Source: UBA2357 sp046295975 (lineage in GTDB: Bacteria; Pseudomonadota; Gammaproteobacteria; Burkholderiales; Rhodocyclaceae). From it: a DNA stretch of 64,000 bases. Position numbers and translations under genes: made by a program. The first letter of the stretch is position 1. Every line of letters begins with the position of its first letter. Under the pieces are notes generated by a model that saw nothing but the letters and a program-made list of their open reading frames with translations, ran no database searches and was not told the origin of the DNA. The stretch spans positions 14,913 to 78,912 of the forward strand of contig JBKBMG010000023.1 of the NCBI GenBank assembly GCA_046295975.1, read 5' to 3'. Below, one piece after another: positions 47,960-56,878 of this stretch.

Positions 47960-48289
47960 GTGAGCGAACGGATCAGCGTGGAGGTGGTGTATGCGCTGCC
48001 TCATCGTGCCGAAGTCGTCCAGGTAAGCCTGCCGGAGGACGCCACGGTCAAGGACGCGCTTTCGGCGTCCGGGCTGCTGGCAAAGTATCCGGATATCGAG
48101 CCCGATGGTGCGAACAAGATCGGTGTCTTTGCCAAGCTGGTGAAACTCGATGCTGTGCTGAGGGACCGCGATCGCGTCGAGATCTACCGGCCGTTGATTG
48201 CCGATCCCAAGGCCGTCCGCAAGAAGCGTGCGGAAGAAGGCAAGGTGATGAAGAAAGGTGGTGGCGACGCCGAAGCTGCGGCCACCTGA
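47960..48289 (+). CDS. rnfH: RnfH family ubiquitin-like protein (RatB)
   Basis: A 109-residue beta-grasp protein: SVEVVYALPHRAEVVQVSLPE at the start and DRDRVEIYRPLIADPKAVRKKRAEE near the end are the RnfH signature. It starts with GTG at 47960, with GGAGGAGG upstream, 73 bases after ratA. Its biochemical role is unknown despite its constant pairing with RatA. The C-terminus is Lys/Gly-rich. Confidence 0.9.
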   Translation: MSERISVEVVYALPHRAEVVQVSLPEDATVKDALSASGLLAKYPDIEPDGANKIGVFAKLVKLDAVLRDRDRVEIYRPLIADPKAVRKKRAEEGKVMKKGGGDAEAAAT

Positions 48290-48419
48290 GCGATTGATGC
48301 GGGTGGCGCTGCCCGCATGTGAAAGCGAGGGGTGCGAGCGTCGCCCCGCCAGCGCGTCTCGCAGGTGCGTCCGCCCGCACTTCGCCCGGCCATGATGGCG
48401 CGGGCCTCGAGTGCCGCAG

Positions 48420-48911
48420 TCAGTTGTCGCAGTTCTGGGCGATGAAGCCGCGATTGCGCTCGATCTCGGCCGCGCGGCCGGCGTCGTCCAGGAATTCCCG
48501 TTCGCCGCGTTCATTGAAGCGTGCCACGCGCTGGCCGGATTCCAGGGCGGTGAGTTGGCTGCGAGCCTGAGTGCAGGCGCGCTGCCGCTCTTCTTCCTGG
48601 GCGCGTTGGCGCTGTGCCTCTGTTGCTGCTTCGGCCTCGGCAGCGCGCCGTTGGCGGAATTCCAGCTCGCGCTCGGCGAGGCTGGGTGCAGCAGGTTGCT
48701 GCACGGCGGTCGTGCCGTCGCCATCGCCGCCGGTAGCCGGGCTGCCCGAGCGGATGAGTCGTGCTTCCACCCCAGGGGGCGGGCGGTCGGAATAGTTCAG
48801 GTTGCCCTGCGCGTCGCGCCATTCATAGACCTGCGCGGCCGCCGGCAAGGCCATGGTGGTGAGCAGGGCGAACAACAGGCCTGCGCGTCGCAGGTGGCAA
48901 GAGTCGATCAT
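48420..48911 (-). CDS. DUF4124 domain protein, exported
   Basis: A 163-residue protein with a signal peptide (about residues 1-26, LLFALLTTMALPAAA then QVYEW). A DUF4124 segment (VYEWRDAQGNLNYSDRPPPG) and a coiled-coil-rich region follow (about 75-115, Glu/Ala/Arg/Gln repeats). Function is unknown. The start at 48911 was picked because it places the signal peptide correctly. It is divergent from guaB; the guaB promoter lies in the spacer. Confidence 0.85.
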   Translation of the reverse strand: MIDSCHLRRAGLLFALLTTMALPAAAQVYEWRDAQGNLNYSDRPPPGVEARLIRSGSPATGGDGDGTTAVQQPAAPSLAERELEFRQRRAAEAEAATEAQRQRAQEEERQRACTQARSQLTALESGQRVARFNERGEREFLDDAGRAAEIERNRGFIAQNCDN

Positions 48912-48940
48912 TGGCAGGTGCTCCGCGTCGCGTGCGACGC

Positions 48941-48969
48941 TTACATGTCGTGGTAACCGTCTGTATAAT
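48941..48969 (+). promoter_or_regulatory. sigma-70 promoter of guaB
   Basis: TTACAT (48941-48946), 17-base spacer, consensus TATAAT (48964-48969), 27 bases before the guaB ATG. Confidence 0.75.
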
Positions 48970-48996
48970 ACGGATTTGGCCGTAAGGATAAAAGCC

Positions 48997-50457
48997 ATGC
49001 GAGTGATTCAGAAGGCACTGACCTTTGATGATGTCCTTCTCGTTCCTGCCCACTCGACCGTTCTTCCGCGCGATGTCTCGCTCCAGACTTCGATCACGCG
49101 CAACATCCGCCTGAACATTCCGCTGGTTTCCGCCGCGATGGACACCGTGACCGAGTCGCGTCTCGCGATTGCGCTGGCCCAGGATGGTGGTATAGGTATT
49201 GTGCATAAAAACCTCAGCCCCAAGCAACAGGCGGCCGAGGTGCACAAGGTCAAGCGCTTCGAGTCCGGCGTGCTCAAGGATCCGATCACCGTGCCGCCGA
49301 CGATGAAGGTCGGCGACGTGCTCGCGTTGACCCGCCAGCACAAGTTTTCAGGCCTGCCGGTGATCGAGGGCAAGAAAGTGGTCGGCATTGTCACCAACCG
49401 CGATCTGCGTTTCGAAACCAATCTGGAGCAGCCGGTTTCCCGCATCATGACGCCGCAGGAGCGGCTGGTGACGGTCAAGGAAGGCGCCAGTCTCGACGAA
49501 GCGCGCGAACTGCTGCGGGTGCATCGCCTGGAGCGGGTACTGGTGGTCAACGACGCCGGTGAATTGTGCGGCTTGATCACGGTGAAGGACATGATGAAGT
49601 CCACCGAGCATCCGTTGGCGGCCAAGGATGAACTCGGCCGGCTGCGGGTCGGCGCGGCGATCGGCGTCGGTGCCGGCACCGAGGAGCGGGCAGAGTTGCT
49701 GGCAGAGGCGGGGGTGGACCTCATCGTCGTCGATACCGCGCATGGTCATTCGCAGGGCGTGCTGGACCGCGTCAACTGGGTAAAGAAGAATTTTCCGCAT
49801 GTCGAAGTGGTGGGGGGCAACATCGCCACCGCCGAGGCTGCGCGTGCGCTGGTGGACTCCGGTGCCGACGGGGTCAAGGTCGGCATCGGGCCGGGCTCGA
49901 TCTGCACCACACGCATCGTCGCAGGGGTGGGGGTGCCGCAGATCACCGCCATCGACAACGTCGCGTCGGCCCTGGCCGGCACCGGTGTGCCACTGATCGC
50001 GGACGGCGGCATCCGTTATTCGGGTGATATCGCCAAGGCGGTTGCGGCCGGCGCCCATGCGGTGATGTTGGGCGGGCTGTTCGCAGGCACCGAAGAGGCG
50101 CCGGGCGAGACGGTGTTGTTCCAGGGACGCTCCTACAAGTCTTATCGCGGCATGGGGTCGCTAGGCGCGATGGAGAAGGGTGCGGCCGATCGCTACTTCC
50201 AGGACAGCTCGGCGAACATCGACAAGCTCGTGCCGGAAGGTATCGAGGGGCGTGTCCCCTACAAGGGTGCGGTGGGTGCGGTGATTCACCAACTCGTCGG
50301 TGGTCTGCGTGCCTCGATGGGCTATCTGGGCTGCGAGAGCATTCCGGCGATGCATACGCGAGCCGAGTTCGTCGAGATCACCTCGGCAGGGGTGCGCGAG
50401 TCCCATGTCCATGATGTACAGATTACGAAGGAAGCGCCGAACTATCAGGTCAGTTGA
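48997..50457 (+). CDS. guaB: IMP dehydrogenase
   Basis: A 486-residue IMPDH converting IMP to XMP, the first step to GMP. LTFDDVLLVPA at the N-terminus, paired CBS domains (about 95-205), GPGSICTTRIVAGVGVPQ with the catalytic cysteine near 305 and YRGMGSLGAM flap are intact. It precedes guaA by 60 bases, making a guaBA operon. Confidence 0.97.
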   Translation: MRVIQKALTFDDVLLVPAHSTVLPRDVSLQTSITRNIRLNIPLVSAAMDTVTESRLAIALAQDGGIGIVHKNLSPKQQAAEVHKVKRFESGVLKDPITVPPTMKVGDVLALTRQHKFSGLPVIEGKKVVGIVTNRDLRFETNLEQPVSRIMTPQERLVTVKEGASLDEARELLRVHRLERVLVVNDAGELCGLITVKDMMKSTEHPLAAKDELGRLRVGAAIGVGAGTEERAELLAEAGVDLIVVDTAHGHSQGVLDRVNWVKKNFPHVEVVGGNIATAEAARALVDSGADGVKVGIGPGSICTTRIVAGVGVPQITAIDNVASALAGTGVPLIADGGIRYSGDIAKAVAAGAHAVMLGGLFAGTEEAPGETVLFQGRSYKSYRGMGSLGAMEKGAADRYFQDSSANIDKLVPEGIEGRVPYKGAVGAVIHQLVGGLRASMGYLGCESIPAMHTRAEFVEITSAGVRESHVHDVQITKEAPNYQVS

Positions 50458-50517
50458 ACGACCGGGCGGATGCAATTCGGGCGGCGCGGGCCGCCCTTCT
50501 TCTTTTCAGAGGCCGAA

Positions 50518-52089
50518 ATGACGCACCAGAAAATTCTCATCCTCGACTTCGGTTCGCAGGTGTCCCAACTGATTGCCCGGCGCGTGCGCGAACAGCAGGT
50601 GTATTGCGAACTCCACCCCTTCGACGTCGGCGACGATTTCGTGCGCGAGTTCGCGCCTCAGGGCATCATCCTTTCGGGTGGCCCCAACTCGGTGTATGAA
50701 GCCGAGGAATGGCGCGCACCACAGGCCGCGTTCGAACTCGGCGTGCCGGTGCTGGGCATTTGCTACGGCATGCAGGCGATGGCGGAGCAGCTCGGCGGCA
50801 AGGTGGAAAGCTCGAGCAAGCGCGAGTTCGGCTACGCGGAGATGCGCGCCCGCGGGCATTCCCGTCTGTTCCGGGACATCCAGGATCGCAGCAACGACGC
50901 CGGCCATGGACTGCTGGACGTGTGGATGAGTCACGGCGACAAGGTCACCGAGTTGCCGCCCGGGTTCAAGGTGATTGGCAGCAACGAGTCAACGCCGATC
51001 GCGGCCATGGCGGACGAGGCGCGCGGATTCTACGGCGTCCAGTTCCATCCGGAAGTCACCCACACCCTCAAGGGCAAGGAGATTCTCGCGCGTTTCGTAC
51101 ATGAGATCTGTGGCTGCGGGCATGACTGGAACATGCCGGATTACATCGGCGAGGCGGTGCAACGGATTCGTGACCAGGTCGGTGACGAAGAGGTCATCCT
51201 GGGCCTGTCGGGCGGGGTAGACTCTTCGGTCGCGGCAGCGCTCATCCACCGCGCCATCGGCGACCAGCTCACCTGCGTGTTTGTCGACCATGGCCTGCTG
51301 CGCCTCAACGAGGGCAAGATGGTCATGGACATGTTCGCCGGTCGGCTGCATGCCAAGGTCGTGCATGTCGACGCGTCCGCGCAGTTCATGGGGCACCTCA
51401 AGGGCGTGACCGACCCGGAACAGAAGCGCAAGATCATCGGCCGCGAATTCGTGGAAGTGTTCCAGGCCGAAGCGAAGAAGCTGCCTAAGGCCCGCTGGCT
51501 TGCGCAGGGCACGATTTATCCGGACGTGATCGAGTCCGGGGGCGCCAACTCCAAGAGCAAGAAGGCGCACACGATCAAGAGCCATCACAACGTCGGCGGC
51601 CTGCCCGAAACGCTGGGGTTGAAGCTGCTCGAACCGTTGCGTGACCTGTTCAAGGACGAGGTCCGTGAGCTGGGTGTGGCGCTGGGCCTGCCGCACGACA
51701 TGGTCTACCGTCACCCCTTCCCGGGCCCGGGTCTGGGTGTGCGCATCCTCGGCGAGGTCAAGCAGGAGTACGCCGATCTGCTGCGTCAGGCCGACGCGAT
51801 CTTCATCGACGAGTTGCGCGCCTCGGACTGGTACGACAAGACCAGCCAGGCCTTCGCCGTGTTCCTTCCGGTGAAGAGCGTCGGCGTGATGGGTGACGGC
51901 CGCACCTACGAATACGTCGTCGCGTTGCGTGCCGTGCAGACCCAGGACTTCATGACCGCCCACTGGGCCGAACTGCCCCACGGCCTGCTGGGCAAGGTCA
52001 GCAACCGCATCATCAACGAGGTGCGGGGCATCAACCGGGTGGTGTACGACATCTCCGGAAAACCACCGGCGACGATCGAGTGGGAATGA
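50518..52089 (+). CDS. guaA: GMP synthase (glutamine-hydrolysing)
   Basis: A 523-residue enzyme making GMP from XMP. The N-terminal amidotransferase has GICYGMQ with the nucleophilic cysteine and the FHPEVTHT histidine/glutamate; the ATP-pyrophosphatase loop is LGLSGGVDSSVAA near residue 233; the C-terminal dimerisation domain ends KPPATIEWE. The ATG at 50518 opens MTHQKILILDFGSQ. An apparent terminator follows at 52145-52184. Confidence 0.97.
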   Translation: MTHQKILILDFGSQVSQLIARRVREQQVYCELHPFDVGDDFVREFAPQGIILSGGPNSVYEAEEWRAPQAAFELGVPVLGICYGMQAMAEQLGGKVESSSKREFGYAEMRARGHSRLFRDIQDRSNDAGHGLLDVWMSHGDKVTELPPGFKVIGSNESTPIAAMADEARGFYGVQFHPEVTHTLKGKEILARFVHEICGCGHDWNMPDYIGEAVQRIRDQVGDEEVILGLSGGVDSSVAAALIHRAIGDQLTCVFVDHGLLRLNEGKMVMDMFAGRLHAKVVHVDASAQFMGHLKGVTDPEQKRKIIGREFVEVFQAEAKKLPKARWLAQGTIYPDVIESGGANSKSKKAHTIKSHHNVGGLPETLGLKLLEPLRDLFKDEVRELGVALGLPHDMVYRHPFPGPGLGVRILGEVKQEYADLLRQADAIFIDELRASDWYDKTSQAFAVFLPVKSVGVMGDGRTYEYVVALRAVQTQDFMTAHWAELPHGLLGKVSNRIINEVRGINRVVYDISGKPPATIEWE

Positions 52090-52144
52090 TTGGGCGTCTG
52101 GCAGTGCCCGCAACCAAGTAGCTCGAGACCTTCGTAACGCAATT

Positions 52145-52184
52145 CAGCACGATAACTATTGCTTTGTTATCGTGCTGTTTTTTT
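52145..52184 (+). terminator. guaA terminator, doubling as AbiE-like operator
   Basis: CAGCACGATAAC (52145-52156) and GTTATCGTGCTG (52166-52177) are perfect 12-base arms with a 9-base loop, followed by seven T (52178-52184). This is the form of an intrinsic terminator after guaA, although the stem is not very GC-rich. The same inverted repeat covers the -35 of the next gene pair, so it can also be a repressor site. Confidence 0.7.
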
Positions 52185-52192
52185 GTTATAAA
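52164..52192 (+). promoter_or_regulatory. promoter of the AbiE-like pair, possibly leaderless
   Basis: TTGTTA (52164-52169), exactly 17 bases, TATAAA (52187-52192), then AGTCGC and the ATG at 52199. A start 7 bases after the -10 would be the A of the ATG, so the transcript may have no leader. No ribosome-binding site is visible. Confidence 0.6.
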
Positions 52193-52198
52193 AGTCGC

Positions 52199-53194
52199 AT
52201 GGAACAGTTCAACATTGCCGTTAGGGAGTATCTGACCGAAGTTCTCCCCATCCGGGAGGTGGAAATTCGCCCTTACGCTGGAGTGGAGTCGCTGCCTTAC
52301 TTTCTCAGAGATGCTTACGATTTCCGAGAACTTGGCCTGCGAGGAACACGCTTGTTGATGGCAATTCAGCGCACAGGTGAAAAGCTTCCTCTGGCAAGTG
52401 TGCGAACTCAGCTTCAAAAAATCGAGGCGATCACTGGATTGCCAGTGGTCTACGTCGTTTCCGCGATGGCTTCTTATGAGCGCAAACGCTTGATCGAGCA
52501 TCATGTGCCTTTTCTCGTTCCGGGCAACCAGCTCTATTTGCCCGACTTGGGGCTTGATCTCCGGGAGTACTTCCGTAAGCCGCATCTGGTGGATGAAGAG
52601 GCTCTAAGTCCTTCGGCGCAGGCTATCGTGATAGCTGCCTTGGTGCAGCGCTCGTGGCGCGAAGGGTGCGGAACAATAGAGTCGGCGGAGCCGCTAGGCT
52701 ACACCGCGATGACTTGGTCGCGAGCCACCAGAGAGATCGCCGGAACTGGTATTGCAGATGTTCAGGTCGCGGGCCGTTCGCGACAACTGAAGTTCGTTCA
52801 AGGACCACGGGACACCTGGGAGCGCATTCGTCCCAGGCTCCGCTCGCCGGTCAAGCGAACGGTCTGGGCGTTACCGCCTGCGCCTGAGCAAACTCCCTTG
52901 GTCAGGCAGGCGGGTCTTAGTGCGTTGGCCGCGCAGTCGATGTTAACTGCACCTCGAACCACCTGCTACGCTTTAGACCTGGCTGGCTGGAAAGCGGCGC
53001 TTCACGGTGGATGGAAGGAACTTCCGGGGCCTGATACTGGTGCAAGCGAGGTGCAAATATGGGCCTACAACCCAGGTATTCAGGAAAGCAGTCCCTACGT
53101 CGACCCGTTGTCGCTATGGCTTAGTTTGCAAGCCGCTAGCGATGAACGAGTTCAGTCGGCGCTCGATGAATTGATCGAGACCTTGCCATGGTGA
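52199..53194 (+). CDS. AbiEi-like wHTH protein, putative type IV antitoxin
   Basis: A 331-residue protein. The region about 35-130 looks like a winged-helix regulator, the middle (about 135-215) contains SPSAQAIVIAALVQRSW and a second helix-turn-helix-like run (YTAMTWSRATREIAGTGIADV), and the C-terminus has VDPLSLWLSLQAASDERVQSALDELI. It overlaps the following nucleotidyltransferase gene by 7 bases (ATGGTGA). This arrangement matches AbiE systems, in which AbiEi represses the operon through an inverted repeat. Codon use is visibly less G+C-rich than in guaA. Naming as AbiEi is by architecture; a MarR-like regulator is an alternative. Confidence 0.65.
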   Translation: MEQFNIAVREYLTEVLPIREVEIRPYAGVESLPYFLRDAYDFRELGLRGTRLLMAIQRTGEKLPLASVRTQLQKIEAITGLPVVYVVSAMASYERKRLIEHHVPFLVPGNQLYLPDLGLDLREYFRKPHLVDEEALSPSAQAIVIAALVQRSWREGCGTIESAEPLGYTAMTWSRATREIAGTGIADVQVAGRSRQLKFVQGPRDTWERIRPRLRSPVKRTVWALPPAPEQTPLVRQAGLSALAAQSMLTAPRTTCYALDLAGWKAALHGGWKELPGPDTGASEVQIWAYNPGIQESSPYVDPLSLWLSLQAASDERVQSALDELIETLPW

Positions 53195-53952
53195 AGGGGC
53201 TGGACGTGTTCCAGAGTTGGTTTGCGGACCACGCTGATCAGTACGTGCTGATCGGAGGGACCGCGGCAAGTCTCACCATGGAAGACGCGGGGTTGGATTT
53301 TCGCGCGACCAAAGATCTCGACATTGTGTTGCACGTGGAGGCGCTGACGCCTCAGTTTGGGCAGACGTTCTGGCGCTTTGTCGAGGCCGGCGGGTACGGC
53401 ATCCGTCAGGCGAGCGATACGGGCAAGCCGGTTTTCTATCGATTCCAGAAGCCAGCAAACCCGAGCTTTCCTTTCATGGTGGAACTCTTTGCGCGAACAC
53501 CTGATGGACTCGAAATTGCGGAGGGTAGCCAGTTAACGCCCATCCCTCTGGATGAGGCGGTGTCCAGTCTGTCCGCGATCCTGTTGGATACTGGCTACTA
53601 CGACTTCATCATGGCAGGGCGGCGCATCGTGGCCGGTCTGCCATGGGTTGGCGAGGATCGCCTGATCCCGTTGAAAGCCGTTGCCTGGCTGGAGCTTTCT
53701 GCAAGGAAAGATGAGGGTGAGGCCGTGGACTCGAAAGACGTGCGGAAGCACCTCAACGATGTGCTTCGCCTGTCGCAACTGCTTGCGCAAGACAGGCGCA
53801 TCGAAGTAACCGCACGGATCGCCAATGACCTCTCGCGTTTTCTCGAAGTACTGAGGGCCGATGACTCCATTGACCCGAGGGCGCTCAAGCTTGGAGATGT
53901 TACCGTTACAGACTTGGCCGCTCGTATCGCGCGTGCGTATGGTCTCGCTTGA
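53188..53952 (+). CDS. AbiEii-like nucleotidyltransferase, putative toxin
   Basis: A 254-residue protein with a nucleotidyltransferase-fold core near the N-terminus: YVLIGGTAASLTMED followed by RATKDLDIVL, in which the DLD aspartates and the GG-T-AAS turn fit the catalytic pattern. AbiEii enzymes are toxins that modify RNA or bind GTP and abort phage growth. Downstream the LIPLKAVAWLELSARK lysine-rich segment and a helical C-terminus agree with that family. Its start lies inside the end of the upstream gene, as in a coupled toxin-antitoxin pair. Substrate unknown. Confidence 0.65.
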   Translation: MVKGLDVFQSWFADHADQYVLIGGTAASLTMEDAGLDFRATKDLDIVLHVEALTPQFGQTFWRFVEAGGYGIRQASDTGKPVFYRFQKPANPSFPFMVELFARTPDGLEIAEGSQLTPIPLDEAVSSLSAILLDTGYYDFIMAGRRIVAGLPWVGEDRLIPLKAVAWLELSARKDEGEAVDSKDVRKHLNDVLRLSQLLAQDRRIEVTARIANDLSRFLEVLRADDSIDPRALKLGDVTVTDLAARIARAYGLA

Positions 53953-54288
53953 GTTTGATTCAGTTTGTCGTGGGTGGGCTACGATTCGATGAGCTTTTCC
54001 AAAACAAGCGCCTTCGCAGGTGGTAGCGTGATCAGAACAACGAAAGCTGTCCCCATGCGGGTTTTAAGACCTCGGAAACAATCGAGTGGGAGTGAGGCGT
54101 CTATCTGACGCCATGAGTGCGAAATGGACTGGGGCCATGCACTGACCGTGCTCAGTTCGAGACTGAGCGCGGTGCGACGAAAGGATGGAGAGCTGCGCCT
54201 CGGAAACTGTGGCGGTGTTTTGCTGGCTTCCGTGCCCGAAGCGGGCGGCATTAGTTGACGCCAATGACGATTGTATTGGACGCCTGTG
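53953..54288. other. non-coding region after the AbiE-like pair
   Basis: About 336 bases without a supported gene. A minus-strand frame at 53979-54251 (90 codons) shows a GTAFVVLITLPP run recalling the end of a histidine-kinase ATPase domain, but too little to call. It may be debris left by insertion of the pair. Confidence 0.35.
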
Positions 54289-54675
54289 CTAGATCCAGAC
54301 GTCGTTTCTCGCCGTCCTTTCCCCCGTCTGATCCCCCGTGTTGGGTGTGCCGCGAGGCTCGATCAGCATCAGCTTGACCTCCTGCTCGGCGTAGGGCTTG
54401 TGCTCTACGCCCTTTGGCACGACGTAGAGTTCACCTTGCGCCAGATGCACGTGACCGTCCCGGAAGTCGATCCGTAGTTGTCCGTCGATGACGAAGAAGG
54501 CTTCGTCGCTGTCGGAATGGCTGTGCCATACGAAGTCACCTTCGAGGCGAACGATCTTGAACTGGTAGTCGTTCATCTCGGCGATGACCTTGGGGCTCCA
54601 CTGTTCTTTGAACAGCGCGAACTTGCTGGCGATGTTGATGGCGTCGTGGGTGGTGCTACGGGGAAGCGATGTCAT
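54289..54675 (-). CDS. cupin domain protein
   Basis: A 128-residue single cupin barrel. WHSHSDSDEAFFVIDGQLRIDF is cupin motif 1 with the metal-binding His/His/Glu, and GELYVVPKGVEHKPYA is motif 2 with the last histidine, so a metal site is likely. It lies 48 bases downstream of the AraC-type regulator on the same strand and is probably co-transcribed. Substrate unknown. Confidence 0.85.
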   Translation of the reverse strand: MTSLPRSTTHDAINIASKFALFKEQWSPKVIAEMNDYQFKIVRLEGDFVWHSHSDSDEAFFVIDGQLRIDFRDGHVHLAQGELYVVPKGVEHKPYAEQEVKLMLIEPRGTPNTGDQTGERTARNDVWI

Positions 54676-54723
54676 GATGGGCTCTCGATCCTAAGATGGA
54701 GTCCGTATGCTAGGGATAGGCCA

Positions 54724-55569
54724 TCATGGCGTCTTGAACGATCGTGCAACTGCCCGCTCGGTTCGTCCGAGCTGCTTCAGCCAACGCGAAGGCGTGACGC
54801 CAAAGGCTGAGGCGAATCTTCTCGTCATGTGGCTTTGATCGGAAAAACCCGCAGCCAGTGCCGCCTCGGCTATGGCGTGCCCGGTAACCATGAGCCTGCG
54901 CGCAAGGTCGAGGCGACGCATCGTAAGGTAGCGATAGGGACTGGTGCCATAGAGCGTACGGAAGTCACGACATAGCTGCCATCGGTCCAGTCCGCTGGTT
55001 TCTGCCAGATCATCGAGTGAAACGGTTTGTCTGATCGACTCGAGCATGTAGCTCCGGGCGCGCTCTATTGCGGCCAGATCGGGCAGGCGCCGCACCTGGC
55101 GATGTCCGGCTATGGCAACCAGGGCGTGCGCCAGATCGTACAGCGCCTCGTCTTCCTCGAGTGGATCGATGGCCGCATTCATCCCGGAAAGCAGCGGCGT
55201 CAGCGCGGTTTGCAACCGCGAATCCTTGGACAGCCCGCCGTCTACGAAAGGCAGTGCTTGGCCACCCAGAATCTGCTGGATCAGCGAGGGTTCGACGTAC
55301 AGCATGCGGTAGCGGAAGCCGGCATCAGTGCCGGCTTCTCCATCATGTTGTTCGTCGGGGTGCAGAACCATGACGGTTCCGGGCAGGCTATGCCTTTGCG
55401 CTCGGCGATAGTGGAAGCGCTGTACTCCGGCCAGGGTGAAGCCGATCGCATAGGTATCGTGGCGGTGCGGGGTATAGCCGTGCCCGCTGAAGTAGGCTTC
55501 GATGCGTTCGACTCGACCATGGCCGGCGGAGCGATGCACCCAATCGTGAGAAGCGATCGTTTTTTTCAT
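54724..55569 (-). CDS. AraC-family transcriptional regulator
   Basis: A 281-residue regulator with an N-terminal cupin-like sensing domain (about residues 15-140, FSGHGYTPHRHDTYAIGFTLAGVQRF) and two C-terminal helix-turn-helix motifs (about 175-275, AIAEAALAAGFSDQSHMTRRFASAFGVTPSRW). Such regulators typically activate an exporter or neighbouring gene; the adjacent cupin gene is the nearest candidate. Confidence 0.88.
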   Translation of the reverse strand: MKKTIASHDWVHRSAGHGRVERIEAYFSGHGYTPHRHDTYAIGFTLAGVQRFHYRRAQRHSLPGTVMVLHPDEQHDGEAGTDAGFRYRMLYVEPSLIQQILGGQALPFVDGGLSKDSRLQTALTPLLSGMNAAIDPLEEDEALYDLAHALVAIAGHRQVRRLPDLAAIERARSYMLESIRQTVSLDDLAETSGLDRWQLCRDFRTLYGTSPYRYLTMRRLDLARRLMVTGHAIAEAALAAGFSDQSHMTRRFASAFGVTPSRWLKQLGRTERAVARSFKTP

Positions 55570-55731
55570 CTCGTCGGTTCCGGCATCCGGGGATTGGGCT
55601 ATAGACGGGCTGGACGTGGTTCAAATGGCGGGTGAGTCGCGCTCAACTCCACAGGCTGCAAGCGGGGTGGACAGGAGGCTGTCCCGCGCGAAAAGAGGGT
55701 GCGACGAATCGCCTTTCGATACGTCTGCCTG

Positions 55732-56877
55732 TCACCCGGCGAAGCGGAAGCCGTTCTTGCCGGTGTTCTTGACTGCATACATGGCTTCATCGGCGGCGCG
55801 GAGCAGGATGATGGCGTCGTCACCGTGTTGAGGGTAGAGGGCAATGCCGATGCTGGCACCAATACGGCAGGCGGTGCCGGAGACGTCGATGGGGCGGGCG
55901 AGGGTGGTGAGAACCTTGCCGGCGACCGCGGCGATGTCGTCCTCGCGGTCAATATGCGATAGCACGACGACGAATTCGTCTCCACCAATGCGTCCGACGA
56001 TGTCGGCGTCGCGTACGCAATCGCGCAGGCGCTCGGCGACACGACGCAGCGCGGCATCGCCACCGGCGTGGGTCAGGGTGTCGTTGATGGCCTTGAAGCC
56101 GTCGAGGTCGATGAACATCACCGCGCAGCGGAAGCCGTCGCGCCGGGCCAGTGCAAGCGTGCGGTGCAGGTGCTCGGTGGCCATGCGCAGGTTGGGCAGC
56201 TCGGTCAGCGGATCGAAGTTGGCCAGGCTTTCGGCGTGGCGCATGCGCTGGCCGGCGAGCACCGCGGCAAGATAGGCGCCGACCGCTTGTACGGTTTCGA
56301 CGTCGCTGTGACCTAGCCGCGGCAGGAACGGGCGTTGTTCGCGCAGACGGCCGGTGACGAGTACCGCGACGATGTCGCCATGCAGCACGACGGGGGTCGA
56401 AATGAAGTAGTTCAGGGCGAGCGCCTGGCGCACGTCGGCGTAACAGTCGTCAGGGTCTGCGGCGGTGATCAGCACCGGTCGCAGCGGATCGCGGAACGCT
56501 GCCGGCAGGGCGATGCGCCGAGCGCTGACGGCGGCGCGTGCTTCGGGTGCATAGCCCTGGAGCACCCCGGCGCTGAAGCTGCCGTCGTCGTTGGGGGTGA
56601 GGACGGCGGTGCGCTGCATGTTGAGCGCGCCGTTGATGCGGCTGCTGATGGAGGCGAAGGCGTTCTCGTAGTCGGTATCCTGGCCTAATGTGACGGCGAG
56701 TTCGCCCATCAGCGTGAAACCACGGCGTTTTTGTTCCAGTTCGTGACGCATGGCTGCCGAGTGGGTGTCGGCCTGGACCAGGTTGGCGGCGAGGCGCTCG
56801 ATGCGGCGCCGAAGATAGGCAGCCTCCCGGCGAAGTTCTTCGAGTTCCGAGTGCTGGGGCACGGGTGGCTGGTTCAT
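55732..56877 (-). CDS. GAF-type sensor diguanylate cyclase (GGDEF)
   Basis: About 381 residues. An N-terminal coiled coil (about 10-55, Glu/Arg-rich heptads) is followed by a GAF-like domain (about 65-200) and a GGDEF domain with an intact IGRIGGDEFVVVL active site near residue 305; no clear inhibitory RxxD precedes it. It makes c-di-GMP. I give ATG 56877, one base after the FIST stop; a GTG at 56886 overlapping that stop is the alternative. It is the last gene of the oxidoreductase-OsmC-FIST-GGDEF run, so the FIST sensor may feed it. Confidence 0.88.
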   Translation of the reverse strand: MNQPPVPQHSELEELRREAAYLRRRIERLAANLVQADTHSAAMRHELEQKRRGFTLMGELAVTLGQDTDYENAFASISSRINGALNMQRTAVLTPNDDGSFSAGVLQGYAPEARAAVSARRIALPAAFRDPLRPVLITAADPDDCYADVRQALALNYFISTPVVLHGDIVAVLVTGRLREQRPFLPRLGHSDVETVQAVGAYLAAVLAGQRMRHAESLANFDPLTELPNLRMATEHLHRTLALARRDGFRCAVMFIDLDGFKAINDTLTHAGGDAALRRVAERLRDCVRDADIVGRIGGDEFVVVLSHIDREDDIAAVAGKVLTTLARPIDVSGTACRIGASIGIALYPQHGDDAIILLRAADEAMYAVKNTGKNGFRFAG

Positions 56878-56878
56878 G

